Below are positions 8,752 through 17,302 of a stretch of DNA of 64,000 bases, piece by piece. The translations under genes were made by a program, and so were the position numbers. How positions within the stretch are numbered: the stretch's first letter is position 1; each line of letters opens with the position of its first letter. The stretch spans positions 229,867-293,866 of the forward strand of contig NZ_JAFCLN010000007.1 in the NCBI RefSeq assembly GCF_018129385.1. The letters run 5' to 3'. The notes beneath the pieces were generated by a model that was given only the letters and a program-made list of their open reading frames with translations, was not told the origin of the DNA and searched no databases. This stretch comes from Bradyrhizobium lablabi (GTDB lineage Bacteria; Pseudomonadota; Alphaproteobacteria; Rhizobiales; Xanthobacteraceae).

Positions 8752-10125
8752 CTACGCCGCCTTAAGCGCGAAGTCGCCCTCGCGCATGATACGCTCGACT
8801 GAGGCGATGAGCTCGGCGCGGCGCTGCTCGAGCACCGCCTCGGGAAAAATCCGCTTGCCGTGCCGCTTCCTGATGACGCCGTCGATGATCACGGTGTCGA
8901 CATTGCCGGCATGCGCTTGATCAGTGATCGATAGCAAGGGGTCATGCACCGGGAAGAGATTAAGGTCGGTAGCTCGGAGCATGACGATGTCGGCTTTCTT
9001 GCCGGGGGTCAGCGATCCGATCTGATCCTCGAGACCGATGGCGCGGGCATTGCCGATCGTTGCCCAGGCCAGAGCCTCCCGCGACTTGATCGGAATGGTC
9101 TGCGGCGGCGGATTGCCGGCCGCGGCGTTGTCGCGAAGCGAGGCCCAGCGCGCATGCAACAGCGCCCCCTGCATCTCGCGGAACATCTCGCCGGTAACGA
9201 TCGGCTCGACATCGATACCGATCGACGGCATGCCGCCAAATTTGCGCACCCGGAGCGTGACGGGTTCGGCGACGTGTCCGTGCAGTTCGGTGAGAACGGT
9301 CGCGGTAAAGGACGCACCGGATTCGACCAAAAGCTTTAGCTCCTCATCGTCGATGTAGTTGCCGTGCACGAGATTGTGGTCGGGACCGATCAGGCCCGCC
9401 TTGGCAAGTTTGGTGTAGCCGCCCGGCGCGATCTGGTCGGCCGGTTTGCGCGTGGCGTGCGATGTGGACAACAGATTCAGTTCGCGCGCGAGGCGGATGT
9501 CCTGCTCTGCGACCTCGTAGGTCCCCCAGTGCGGGCCGAGGATCGCCATCGCCAGCGTAACCAGACGATCGTCGCTGGCAAAGCGGCCGTTGCGCAGCGC
9601 CTCGATGCGGTCGCGGGGATGCGGGATATGGGTATACGGTAATTCGCCCGGCTTGGTCGGCGGCTTCGCCGTACCATGGGCGAACACGGCTCGAATGCCT
9701 GACTCTTCAAGTCCATCGACCGACCGCTCGGCATGTTCGAGCGAGGTCAGGTTGTGGCACCAGTCGAGGATGGTTGTGACGCCGCCGTCGATCTGGCCGA
9801 GCGAGCCGACGAGGTTGCCGAGATAATTGTCTTCAGGACCATAGCGCGTCGCGAGATTGGCGTGAATGTTTCGATGATAATCCGGACCCAGCCATTCCGA
9901 GCCGATGGCGCGAAGCCCGGCCTGCCAGGTGTGGATATGGGCATCGATCAGGCCCGGCATCACGATCATGTCGCGCGCATCGATCGCCTCATCGACCTCG
10001 GCTTGAAGGCTCTTGCCAACCGCCGCAATCTTGTTGCCTTCGATCAGGACCTGCGCATCGCGGAAGTCGCCAATGGCGTCGTCCATGGTGACAAGCCAGC
10101 CGCACTCGATCAGGGTCCGTTTCAT
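8752..10125 (-). CDS. Amidohydrolase-family protein 3 (ATZ/TRZ-like)
   Basis: A 457-residue member of the same tandem family. It shows IDAHIHTWQAGLRAIGSEW with the HxH ligands, STSHATRK, LVHGNYIDDEELK and IGIDVEPIVTGEMFREMQ. I set the start at 10125 (MKRTLIECGW) because the paralogues begin the same way and GGAG lies 6 bp upstream. An earlier ATG at 10140 is possible and would overlap the permease stop. It follows the ABC permease gene directly, linking uptake to intracellular hydrolysis. Of the three it most resembles paralogue 2. Confidence 0.85.
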   Translation of the reverse strand: MKRTLIECGWLVTMDDAIGDFRDAQVLIEGNKIAAVGKSLQAEVDEAIDARDMIVMPGLIDAHIHTWQAGLRAIGSEWLGPDYHRNIHANLATRYGPEDNYLGNLVGSLGQIDGGVTTILDWCHNLTSLEHAERSVDGLEESGIRAVFAHGTAKPPTKPGELPYTHIPHPRDRIEALRNGRFASDDRLVTLAMAILGPHWGTYEVAEQDIRLARELNLLSTSHATRKPADQIAPGGYTKLAKAGLIGPDHNLVHGNYIDDEELKLLVESGASFTATVLTELHGHVAEPVTLRVRKFGGMPSIGIDVEPIVTGEMFREMQGALLHARWASLRDNAAAGNPPPQTIPIKSREALAWATIGNARAIGLEDQIGSLTPGKKADIVMLRATDLNLFPVHDPLLSITDQAHAGNVDTVIIDGVIRKRHGKRIFPEAVLEQRRAELIASVERIMREGDFALKAA

Positions 10126-10139
10126 CATTTGCTCCAGCA

Positions 10140-10964
10140 TTATCTCGCACGCCAGCGGTCAACGATATTTCCGATGCGATCCTGCGCCTTGGTCAGGGCG
10201 ATGCCCATCACGGCGAGCAGCAGAAGGATCGCGAACACCTGCCCCGTCTCCAGCACCTGCCCTGCAAGCTGAAGCTTGGCGCCAAGGCCGTAACGCGCAG
10301 TCTGCATCTCGGCGGCGACCACCAGGATGATGGAGATGCCGAGCGCCAGCCGCAGGCCACCGAAGATCGCCGGCACCGCCGCAGGCAGCACCACTTTGCG
10401 TTGGATTTGCAGCTGCGTGGCGCCGAGATCACGCGCGGCGAGGATGAGGCCTTCATCGCATTGGCGCACGCCGATGATGGTGTTGATCAGGATCGGAAAG
10501 ATGCATCCGAGCGCGGACAACGCGATCTGGAAGGCGTTGCCCGTTCCGAGCCAGATCACCAACAGCGGCAGCAGCGCGATTTTCGGCACCGGGTAGATCG
10601 CGGCGATGAAGATGTCGCAAATCGCGTAGATCCGCCGCGACATGCCCATCAGCAGGCCAAGCCCGATGCCGATGATGGCTGCCAGGACAAAGCCGCCGAA
10701 GATACGGTACAATGTCACCACGAGGTCGTAGGCGAGTTGCTTGTAGGCGAAGAGTTCATAAAGCGTCACGACCACGAGCGACGGACGCGGCAGGAACACT
10801 TCCGGTACATTGCCGACGCGGACGCCGACTTCCCAGAACACGAGGAAGAGCGCCATCGCGACCGGGCCATACCACCAGGTGTCGTCGCGCAGGCGGACCT
10901 CCGCCTTCTGCATCGATTTTGAGGTTTCGGCCTCGGCGCGGGCTGATTGTTCGACCTGAGTCAT
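10140..10964 (-). CDS. ABC transporter permease (SsuC/TauC type)
   Basis: A 274-residue inner-membrane permease of the nitrate/taurine/sulfonate group. The N-terminus is hydrophilic for about 30 residues and is followed by about six hydrophobic segments, starting with GPVAMALFLVFWEVGV. The cytoplasmic EAA-like loop is visible as EGLILAARDLGATQLQIQRKV in modified form, followed by PAAVPAIFGGLRLALG. It forms an importer with the ATPase (9 bp upstream) and the Tat-exported binding protein. Related systems import sulfonates, hydroxymethylpyrimidine, phthalate or other small organics; the substrate here is presumably what the amidohydrolases use. Confidence 0.88.
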   Translation of the reverse strand: MTQVEQSARAEAETSKSMQKAEVRLRDDTWWYGPVAMALFLVFWEVGVRVGNVPEVFLPRPSLVVVTLYELFAYKQLAYDLVVTLYRIFGGFVLAAIIGIGLGLLMGMSRRIYAICDIFIAAIYPVPKIALLPLLVIWLGTGNAFQIALSALGCIFPILINTIIGVRQCDEGLILAARDLGATQLQIQRKVVLPAAVPAIFGGLRLALGISIILVVAAEMQTARYGLGAKLQLAGQVLETGQVFAILLLLAVMGIALTKAQDRIGNIVDRWRAR

Positions 10965-10973
10965 CTCGGCGCC

Positions 10974-11774
10974 TCAGCTCAACATCGACTTGCGCACTTC
11001 GTCGCGCAGCAGCCCGTAGATTTCGGAGAACAGGTCGCCGAATGCCTTTTCCTTCTGCACCTCGAAGCTGCGCGGACGCGGCAGGTCGATGTCGAGGGTA
11101 GCCGCAATCTTGCCCGGCCGCGCCGTCATCACCACCACGCGGTCGCCGAGGAAGATCGCTTCCTCGATCGAGTGCGTGATCAGGATGACGGTCTTGGCGC
11201 TCCTCTCGACCAGTTCGGCCAGCTGTTCCTGGAGGTAAAGCCGCGTCTGCGCGTCGAGCGCGCCGAAGGGCTCGTCGAGGAACAGGATGTCGGGCGACAT
11301 CACGATGCCGCGCGCGAGCCCCACGCGCTGCTTCATGCCGCCGGAAAGCTGGCCCGGATAATGCTGCTCGAATCCGGCGAGATCGACCGCCTTGATCGCG
11401 GAGATCGCGCGCTCGCGCCGCTCAGCGACCGGCACGCCCTGCAGTTCGAGACCGAATGCGACATTGTCGATGACGGTTCGCCACGGCAGCAGGTTGAAGG
11501 ACTGCCAGACGGTCGCCATTCGCGGGGCGGCACCCGCGGTCAGCTTGCCCGATCCGTTGCCATAGAGGAAACGCACCTTGCCGTCGGTCGCCTCGACGAG
11601 ACCGCGCATGATCAACAGCAATGTCGATTTGCCGCAGCCGGATGGGCCGACGATCGACGTCACTTTCCCGGCCGGGAATTGCGCCGACACGTCATTCAGC
11701 GCCACGGTCGGCGAGCGGTTCTTGCTGAGGAACCGGTGCGACAGTCCCTCGATGGAAATGGCCTCAAACTGCAT
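10974..11774 (-). CDS. ABC transporter ATP-binding protein (SsuB/TauB type)
   Basis: A 266-residue nucleotide-binding subunit. Visible motifs are Walker A GPSGCGKST, Q-loop VWQSFNLLPW, signature LSGGMKQRVGLAR, Walker B ILFLDEPFGALD and switch His in ITHSIEEA. I chose the ATG at 11774 (MQFEAISIEG), 40 bp after the binding-protein stop. A longer frame reaching 11873 would overlap that gene and has no homologous character. It energises the permease encoded immediately downstream. The cluster order, binding protein then ATPase then permease then three hydrolases, indicates a single transcript. Confidence 0.88.
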   Translation of the reverse strand: MQFEAISIEGLSHRFLSKNRSPTVALNDVSAQFPAGKVTSIVGPSGCGKSTLLLIMRGLVEATDGKVRFLYGNGSGKLTAGAAPRMATVWQSFNLLPWRTVIDNVAFGLELQGVPVAERRERAISAIKAVDLAGFEQHYPGQLSGGMKQRVGLARGIVMSPDILFLDEPFGALDAQTRLYLQEQLAELVERSAKTVILITHSIEEAIFLGDRVVVMTARPGKIAATLDIDLPRPRSFEVQKEKAFGDLFSEIYGLLRDEVRKSMLS

Positions 11775-11814
11775 CGCTTGGCGGACTCCAGAAAATCCCG
11801 GCCGATGAAGCGGA

Positions 11815-12876
11815 TTACTTGAACGGGTTCTTCTCGGACAGCCGCTGCCAGGCCTCCTTAATCGCACGATCATCGAAGATTTCGTTCTCCGGCACGGCCT
11901 TGGCCAGGAGATCGGTGCGCTCGCGCCAGAACTTCTGTTGCGCCACGATCGAGGGCATGTTCGGAATGCCGTCGGGGTTCATGTAGGTCCAGCGCGGCCG
12001 CGTCTCGTCGATCACCTGCGTGGTCAGGCCGGTGTTCTCGGCGATGATCTTCAACACTTCCGGGTTACCGGATTTTGCGGCATCCATGAATTCGATGTTG
12101 GCTTGCATGATCGCCATCGAGAAGCGAACTGCGGCGGAATGCTGCTCGCGCAGGAATTTTCGGCTCGCGACCGAACATGCGAGCACGAAATCGGGAGCAA
12201 GCTCGTCGCTCCAGGTCGCGACCTTGCCGATTCCCTTGCTCTGCGCGGCATAGGCGCCGGGCAGCGGCAAATTCATGATGTCGAGCCGGTTCTGCTGCAT
12301 CAACGGCAGGCTGACCTGGGGCGTCAGCCCCCATTGCCACTCCGCATCATCGACCTTGAGGCCGGCCCGCTCGAGGCCGACGGTGTGCAGATAATGCGCG
12401 ACGCTGCCGCGCGAGGAGATGCCGATCTTGGCGCCCTTGGCGAATTTGTAGCCGTCGACGTTGCGGAAACCTTTCTCCCACATCTGGTTGGACACGAGGA
12501 TAGCGTTGGAACCCCAGCCCGGCGCTTCGCGCCCACGCTCGAAAAACAGGCGGAGATTCGTGCCCTTGGCCATCAGGTTGAAGAGACCCGCACTCAGCGT
12601 GGCACCGGTGATGTCGAGTTCCCCCGCAGCCAGCGCCGGCATCGACAACGAGCCGTCAACATGGCTCGTGGGCACGACCTCGACCTTCAGCTTGTTGAAG
12701 TAGCCCTTGGCCTGCGCGATGTAATAGGGCCCCGCGGAAATGTAAGGCGCATAACCCATCCGGATGCGCACCGGCTCCATGAAGTCGGACTGCGCGATCA
12801 CATAAGGAGCGTGGAAGACGCCCGCGGCTGCCGCCGCAGAGCCAGCCAAGAATCGACGTCGACTGAGCGCAGTCAT
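11815..12876 (-). CDS. ABC transporter substrate-binding protein (NMT1/SsuA-like, Tat signal)
   Basis: A 353-residue periplasmic binding protein. It begins with a twin-arginine signal (SRRRFLAG, then an Ala-rich hydrophobic core and an AQS cleavage region). The mature part resembles NMT1/THI5-like proteins (MGYAPYISAGPYYIAQAKGY, ALAAGELDITGATLS). Tat export of binding proteins is common in this group. It is the first gene of the transporter/amidohydrolase operon. A LacI-type palindrome at 12903-12918 lies 27 bp upstream of the ATG, at a position suitable for repression. Confidence 0.87.
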   Translation of the reverse strand: MTALSRRRFLAGSAAAAAGVFHAPYVIAQSDFMEPVRIRMGYAPYISAGPYYIAQAKGYFNKLKVEVVPTSHVDGSLSMPALAAGELDITGATLSAGLFNLMAKGTNLRLFFERGREAPGWGSNAILVSNQMWEKGFRNVDGYKFAKGAKIGISSRGSVAHYLHTVGLERAGLKVDDAEWQWGLTPQVSLPLMQQNRLDIMNLPLPGAYAAQSKGIGKVATWSDELAPDFVLACSVASRKFLREQHSAAVRFSMAIMQANIEFMDAAKSGNPEVLKIIAENTGLTTQVIDETRPRWTYMNPDGIPNMPSIVAQQKFWRERTDLLAKAVPENEIFDDRAIKEAWQRLSEKNPFK

Positions 12877-12902
12877 GTTACCCCCTATTCGAATTTACCG
12901 GC

Positions 12903-12918
12903 TTGCAAACGATTGCAA
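12903..12918. promoter_or_regulatory. LacI-type operator, copy 2
   Basis: TTGCAAACGATTGCAA is a near-perfect palindrome centred on CG. It shares GCAA-(A/T)-CGATTGCA with the operator at 4857-4870. It sits 27 bp upstream of the transporter/amidohydrolase operon. The shared sequence suggests that the LacI-type protein encoded at 4934-5986 represses both units. Confidence 0.6.
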
Positions 12919-13107
12919 CCACACCTCTATAATCCTGTCAACCGGGACGCCGTCAGGTAGCCGCATCAGATCGTATGCGCCACAACTCACTCGCGTCCCA
13001 TGACTGCTCAGGGTTGCAAGCGAAGTCTCGATTCGAACAGATGATTTCCGATTCTCACGCGACGGCGGTAGCGCGCTGCCTGTTCGCCAAGGGCTGCAAC
13101 CTTGGAC

Positions 13108-13126
13108 CGCACCAGCTTCGCACCAG
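13108..13126 (+). repeat. Isolated pair of CGCACCAG boxes
   Basis: CGCACCAG, CTT, CGCACCAG, followed by AAACGG. The same two-box arrangement occurs at 1525-1543 and 35103-35121 beside the tRNA fragments. Here no tRNA fragment follows. It may be a leftover arm of a third integration event. Confidence 0.45.
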
Positions 13127-14031
13127 AAACGGCCTTGTCGAAACAGAACAAACGCGATCGGCGGCAATTTCGCATTGGGGCACAAAGCAAATCGCCTGCT
13201 TTGGCTGGTCGTCGCGGCCTTTCAGCCGGTCCAGAGCCTGCGAGCGGAACGTGCAGTTCGCCGCTGTTTAAAAGAGTCGGGTGCATATGAAACCAACTTC
13301 TCAACTCTCGTTCTCTTAGTCCGCCATGACAAACAGAGCGGAAGATGCGGAGATGACCCGACCGCCGTGAACGGATCTCAAGGTTCACCGGTCTGATTGA
13401 GAGCATCTTTGGCAGATCTTGTTGACCTCGATTTTGAAGCCCCGATCGTCGGATATCAGTCTGCCGACTGTGACGAACTGGGCCAACAGTTTCGGGCTGC
13501 GATAGATAGTGCCGTGTTCGATGGCAGTCCGGAAGGACTGCAACGCGTGTCTTCTGCATGCCGACGTCCGTGATGGGGATGCATCTGAAAGCTAAAGAGC
13601 CAAATGAGCCTTTCGGTCCAATGGTGGCCTGGGCTGACAGACGCAGGTTTGCGGTTCCTATCGATTTTAACGGGGAACCGCTTGATGTGCTTGCCGCAGA
13701 TAGCGCCGCATGCGGAGCATCCAGTGCTGCGCGCACGGCTGCCGACGTGTGCTGGGCCGATATGAGTGCGCGCGAGTTCGTTGCCGACCTACGGAGGACG
13801 TCATTGAAAAGCGGTTATTGCACCAACTTAGCATGGTTGTTCATCGTTAGAACGACACAGGCGCATCGTGCCGAACGAGCATGAGCAATGGGTCCTCGGT
13901 CTTACAGTTCAATAGGGACTCCGGGAGACGATCCACGGAGACTGAGCTGGACTGGCCTCCTTGAGATCGCTCATCTCGCCGGCGCAATATGAAGCGGAAC
14001 AGGCGCCGCAAGGCCCCCATCCTCGGGCTAG

Positions 14032-14595
14032 TCAGAATGGAGATAAAGCATTGAAAAATCTCGCGGCATTTCTTGCATAGTGAGGTGCCGTCGCAAGCAG
14101 CTCTTCTCGCTCCTGTTCCGTGAGTATGCGGCGCAGCTTCGCGGGTGCTCCTGTCCAGAGCTCTCCAGCAGCTATCCTCTTGCCTGCTGTAAGCAAACCT
14201 CCCGCGCCGAGAACGCCACCTGTCTCGATTATTGCTCCGTTCATGACGACGGCACCCATACCCACAAAGGCTTTGTCGTGCAGGCAACAGCCATGAATGA
14301 TGCAGGCATGCCCAATAGTGACATCGTCGCCAATGATCGTGGAGAACTCGCCGGGATCAACGTGAACGATCGTTCCGTCCTGGATGTTCGTACGTTTTCC
14401 TATCTGGATGAAATTGGCGTCCCCGCGCAGCACGCAGTGAAACCACACTCCGGATTCCGCGCCGACCCTCACGTCCCCTATGATCGCTGCGGTGGGTGCG
14501 ATCCATGCCGTCGGATCGATCGTCGGCTCGGCATCGCCAAGCCGGAAAATCGGCGATCCTGGTTGAGCTGCCGTCCTTCGAAAATTCACGTTCAT
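14032..14595 (-). CDS. Gamma-carbonic anhydrase-like hexapeptide protein (YrdA/PaaY family)
   Basis: A 187-residue left-handed beta-helix protein. Hexapeptide repeats run through IDPTAWIAPTAAIIGDV to the C-terminus. The three zinc-binding His expected of the family are seen in TIVHVD and in IGHACIIHGC (two His). I chose the ATG at 14595 (MNVNFRR) because a GAGGAT sequence precedes it; an upstream ATG at 14643 would overlap the previous gene. It is the last gene of the first Liv operon. PaaY of phenylacetate catabolism is a thioesterase of this fold that recycles CoA from dead-end thioesters. Beside an acyl-CoA ligase a similar salvage role is plausible, but anhydrase activity is equally possible. 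Confidence 0.83.
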   Translation of the reverse strand: MNVNFRRTAAQPGSPIFRLGDAEPTIDPTAWIAPTAAIIGDVRVGAESGVWFHCVLRGDANFIQIGKRTNIQDGTIVHVDPGEFSTIIGDDVTIGHACIIHGCCLHDKAFVGMGAVVMNGAIIETGGVLGAGGLLTAGKRIAAGELWTGAPAKLRRILTEQEREELLATAPHYARNAARFFNALSPF

Positions 14596-14605
14596 TATCG
14601 TATCC

Positions 14606-14998
14606 TCAAAGGTAGTAGCTCTTGTGAATGATCTTCCACTCACCCTGGCAGAGAGCGAGATTGAACAGATCCTGGCCGTCCATGGTCCGCGGGCCCATGA
14701 CGAAGCTGAAGGCTACTCTTACGCTTGCAAGGTGGTCGACGATGCTGATCTCGATCTCCCGTGCCTTTTCCTCGGCATTGTCGTATTTGGCGTGGAGTGA
14801 ACCGATCGATCCGACGAACTCATCGAGCGTGATCGTCTTGATCTCGTCGCCTTTGACGTAATAGTGCTGAATATTCGCCTTGGGGTGAAACGTTTCACGA
14901 AACGATTTCTCATCCCACGTTCTGACCGCCGTCAAATACTTCGAGATCACTTCCCCTACGGCCTGTTTCCTGTTTTCGATTGTTGCGCTTTCGCTCAC
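14606..14998 (-). CDS. NTF2/SnoaL-like small protein
   Basis: A 130-residue alpha/beta-barrel protein of the NTF2-like superfamily. The pattern is an N-terminal helix pair (AVGEVISKYLTAVRTWDEKSF), then FHPKANIQHYYVKG, and a sheet ending in WKIIHKSYY. The start is GTG at 14998 with GGGAGAAG upstream, fitting the gap after the ligase stop at 15025. Such proteins can be hydrolases, isomerases or small-molecule binders, and nothing here fixes which. It is operon-linked to the ligase and the carbonic anhydrase-like gene. Confidence 0.75.
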   Translation of the reverse strand: MSESATIENRKQAVGEVISKYLTAVRTWDEKSFRETFHPKANIQHYYVKGDEIKTITLDEFVGSIGSLHAKYDNAEEKAREIEISIVDHLASVRVAFSFVMGPRTMDGQDLFNLALCQGEWKIIHKSYYL

Positions 14999-15024
14999 GA
15001 CGCTTCTCCCTTGCGATCCCAGTG

Positions 15025-16566
15025 CTAGATGGCACGACCCGACGCATTCCAATAATGCGCCCGGATATCTTTCTTCAGGACCTTCCCGACATTGCTGCGT
15101 GGGAGCGCGTCCCAGATCGCAACAGTCTTGGGCGTCCTGACGCTCCCAAGCCGATCCTTGCAAAGTTCGATGAGCTCACTCTCGCAAACGTTCGCGCCCG
15201 GCTTCAGCTCGACAACGGCCGTGACGGCCTCGCCCCATTTCTCGTCGGGGATACCGATGACAGCGCAATCCTGGATCGCCGGATGCGTCCACAAGACCTG
15301 CTCCACTTCGCCGGGATAGACGTTGAAGCCGCCGCTGATAATGATGTCCTTGCTGCGGTCGACGAGATGGACATAGCCCAACCCATCCTTGACGCCGATA
15401 TCGCCGCTCCGGAACCAGCCATCGCGAAATGCTGCGGCGGTCGCCTCGGGATTGGACTGATATCCTCCACACAGGTTCGCGCCGCGGCAAACGACTTCAC
15501 CCCTCTCCCCAGGTCCGACGAACCGGCCCTCCTCGTCTTGAACATCGATCATGACGAGGGGGCTACCTCGGCCGATGCTGCCGAAGCGCGATGACTGAAG
15601 CGCTTCCGCGTGTTCGTCCGGCCCCATGATTGAAACGGTGCTGGTCGCCTCCATCAGTCCATAAAGCTGGGTCATCACCGGGCCGAACACGGCCCACGCT
15701 TCGCGCAGTTTCTCGAGAGAGATGGGTGCGGCGCCGTACATCAGATGCCGCAGCGATCCGAAGTCGTACTTCCCCGGCACATTTCGCGCCAACATCATGT
15801 AGAGAAGCGTTGGCGGGACAAACAACGTTGTTATCTTGTACCGCTCAATCGCTTCCAGGATATGATCGGGATTCGGCTTGGACAGAATGACATTCACGCC
15901 ACCCTGAGCGAAGACCGCATGGGCGACCTCGCCGGCAACGTGAGAGAGCGGCGTAGCGACGAGATTGACGGGCTGGCTCTCGGCAAACAGTTTCAGCCGA
16001 TAGTTCACGATCAGGGTCAGCCAATTGGCGCTCACGCGCATGACGCCTTTCGGACGGCCAGTCGACCCGCCGGTGGAGATCAGCGTCACCGTATCAAGGG
16101 GCGCAATGTTGATATCCTGAGGAGCCGCCGAAAACGATCCGCAAAATTCGTCAAGGGATGGGCAGTCCGACATGCTGCGGTTCAGGACAACGATCCCTCT
16201 AAGGCTGGGCACCTTCTCCCGCAGGAAATCAATGTGCTCACCAAATTGCTCGTCGATGAATAGCCATTCCGCGCCGAACGCCTCCATATTCGCCGCGCAC
16301 TCCGAGGCGATCGAGCGGAAATTGATCGGCATCCAGACAAAAGGCGTACGGTGGATTCCAAGCTGAACAGAGAAGAACAAGGGATTGTTCGGGATCCAGC
16401 TCGCAACCTTGGCGCCAGGGGCAAGGCCCGTTGCCAGCATCGCGGCCGCTATCTTGCGGCTCTCTGCCTGGATCTGGCCATAGGTCGCGACTTCGTCCGC
16501 ATAGATGACAGCCGGCGCGTCGGGCCGCAGGTCAGCTTGCTTGTCAAAAAAGTCAAACAATCGCAT
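15025..16566 (-). CDS. AMP-dependent acyl-CoA ligase
   Basis: A 513-residue ANL-superfamily adenylate-forming enzyme that activates a carboxylic acid to its CoA thioester. The phosphate-binding loop TLISTGGSTGRPKGV is clear. LYGLMEATST, the hinge region GDIGVKDGLGYVHLVDRSKDIIISGG and a C-terminal Lys in SNVGKVLKKD are also present. The start at 16566 (MRLFDFF) has a GGAGAG site upstream and overlaps the nitroreductase stop by 14 bp; a longer frame to 16797 is unlikely. Linkage to a Liv-type importer suggests the acid is taken up by that system, as in aromatic acid catabolism, but the substrate is not identifiable. Confidence 0.88.
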   Translation of the reverse strand: MRLFDFFDKQADLRPDAPAVIYADEVATYGQIQAESRKIAAAMLATGLAPGAKVASWIPNNPLFFSVQLGIHRTPFVWMPINFRSIASECAANMEAFGAEWLFIDEQFGEHIDFLREKVPSLRGIVVLNRSMSDCPSLDEFCGSFSAAPQDINIAPLDTVTLISTGGSTGRPKGVMRVSANWLTLIVNYRLKLFAESQPVNLVATPLSHVAGEVAHAVFAQGGVNVILSKPNPDHILEAIERYKITTLFVPPTLLYMMLARNVPGKYDFGSLRHLMYGAAPISLEKLREAWAVFGPVMTQLYGLMEATSTVSIMGPDEHAEALQSSRFGSIGRGSPLVMIDVQDEEGRFVGPGERGEVVCRGANLCGGYQSNPEATAAAFRDGWFRSGDIGVKDGLGYVHLVDRSKDIIISGGFNVYPGEVEQVLWTHPAIQDCAVIGIPDEKWGEAVTAVVELKPGANVCESELIELCKDRLGSVRTPKTVAIWDALPRSNVGKVLKKDIRAHYWNASGRAI

Positions 16567-17287
16567 AGCTGTTCTCTCCAACCCGCGTGGATCCGCTGTC
16601 GACCGCCTCAATAAACGTCGCAAAGCTGTCGACCGGTTCGCGCTCGGTCGCGAGTTGGTTCGCAGGTGCGCTGCTGTCGCCGTATCCAAGCGACATGCCG
16701 CAAACGACGATTTCGTTCTCGGGAAGCTTGCAAATCGGACGAATGATGTCGTGGTAGTGGCGCCACGCTGCTTGCGCACAGCTATCCAGCCCGACATCGC
16801 CAGCGGCGAGCATAAGCGATTGCAGGAAGATACCGTAATCCAGCCAGCTGCCCTGTTGTAGGCTGCGGTCGATGGTGAAAATCAGACCGACGGGAGCGCC
16901 AAAGAACTCGAAATTGCGGCCGGCGATCGACCAGCTGGCAGCGCGGTCGCCCCGGGCTACACCCAGTAACTGATAGAGCGCAAACCCTACCGTTCGCCGT
17001 CGCGTCAGATAGGGTTCGAACAGCGGCTCTGGATTATAGTCGTATTCGCCGAACGGCTTTGGAGGCCTTTCCCGCTCCGGTTCCAGCTCACGTTTTGCAA
17101 GCACCTCCCAGACAAGCCGGTCTTTGGCCTCGCCCGTGAGAACATAGACCCGCCAAGGCTGCATGTTCGTTCCGCTCGGCGACCGGGCCGCCGCGTGCAG
17201 AATTTCACGGATCAGCTCTTGCGGCACCGGCTTCGGCAGGAAGCTGCGCACGGATCGCCGGCGGTGGAGAAGTTCAATGACACTCAT
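16553..17287 (-). CDS. Nitroreductase-family flavoprotein
   Basis: A 244-residue FMN-dependent nitroreductase-like protein. The N-terminal RRRSVRSFLPKPVP and the AARSPSGTNMQPWRVYVL block are classic FMN-binding segments of the family. GLDSCAQAAW and VVCGMSLGYGD complete the fold. Members reduce nitroaromatics, quinones or enoates, or dehalogenate. It is the gene between LivF (15 bp upstream) and the acyl-CoA ligase, which suggests the imported acid carries a reducible group. It should be cytoplasmic. Confidence 0.88.
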   Translation of the reverse strand: MSVIELLHRRRSVRSFLPKPVPQELIREILHAAARSPSGTNMQPWRVYVLTGEAKDRLVWEVLAKRELEPERERPPKPFGEYDYNPEPLFEPYLTRRRTVGFALYQLLGVARGDRAASWSIAGRNFEFFGAPVGLIFTIDRSLQQGSWLDYGIFLQSLMLAAGDVGLDSCAQAAWRHYHDIIRPICKLPENEIVVCGMSLGYGDSSAPANQLATEREPVDSFATFIEAVDSGSTRVGENSYAIV

Positions 17288-17302
17288 GTTCGCCTGACCA
17301 TT

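Larger units (their letters stand above)
12877..14031. other. Long intergenic region with operator, third arm-like repeat and a possible gene remnant
   Basis: About 1150 bases with no convincing intact gene. It contains the LacI-type operator and, at 13108-13126, a third pair of CGCACCAG boxes 3 bp apart, like those flanking both att-like sites but without a tRNA fragment. On the minus strand, 13385 to about 13578 encodes a protein-like stretch (RHALQSFRTAIEHG, LLAQFVTVGRLISDDRGF, CQRC before the stop) with no start codon. It may be the tail of a decayed gene. A 242-codon minus-strand frame over 13008-13736 looks non-coding by composition. Confidence 0.5.

Noticed and set aside
13008..13736. 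242-codon minus-strand frame
   Set aside because: It lacks hydrophobic-core patterning and a ribosome-binding site, spans the repeated box pair, and competes with a better-looking short frame at 13385-13578.
12877..14031. Insertion sequence filling the long gap
   Set aside because: No transposase motif or terminal inverted repeats were recognised on either strand.
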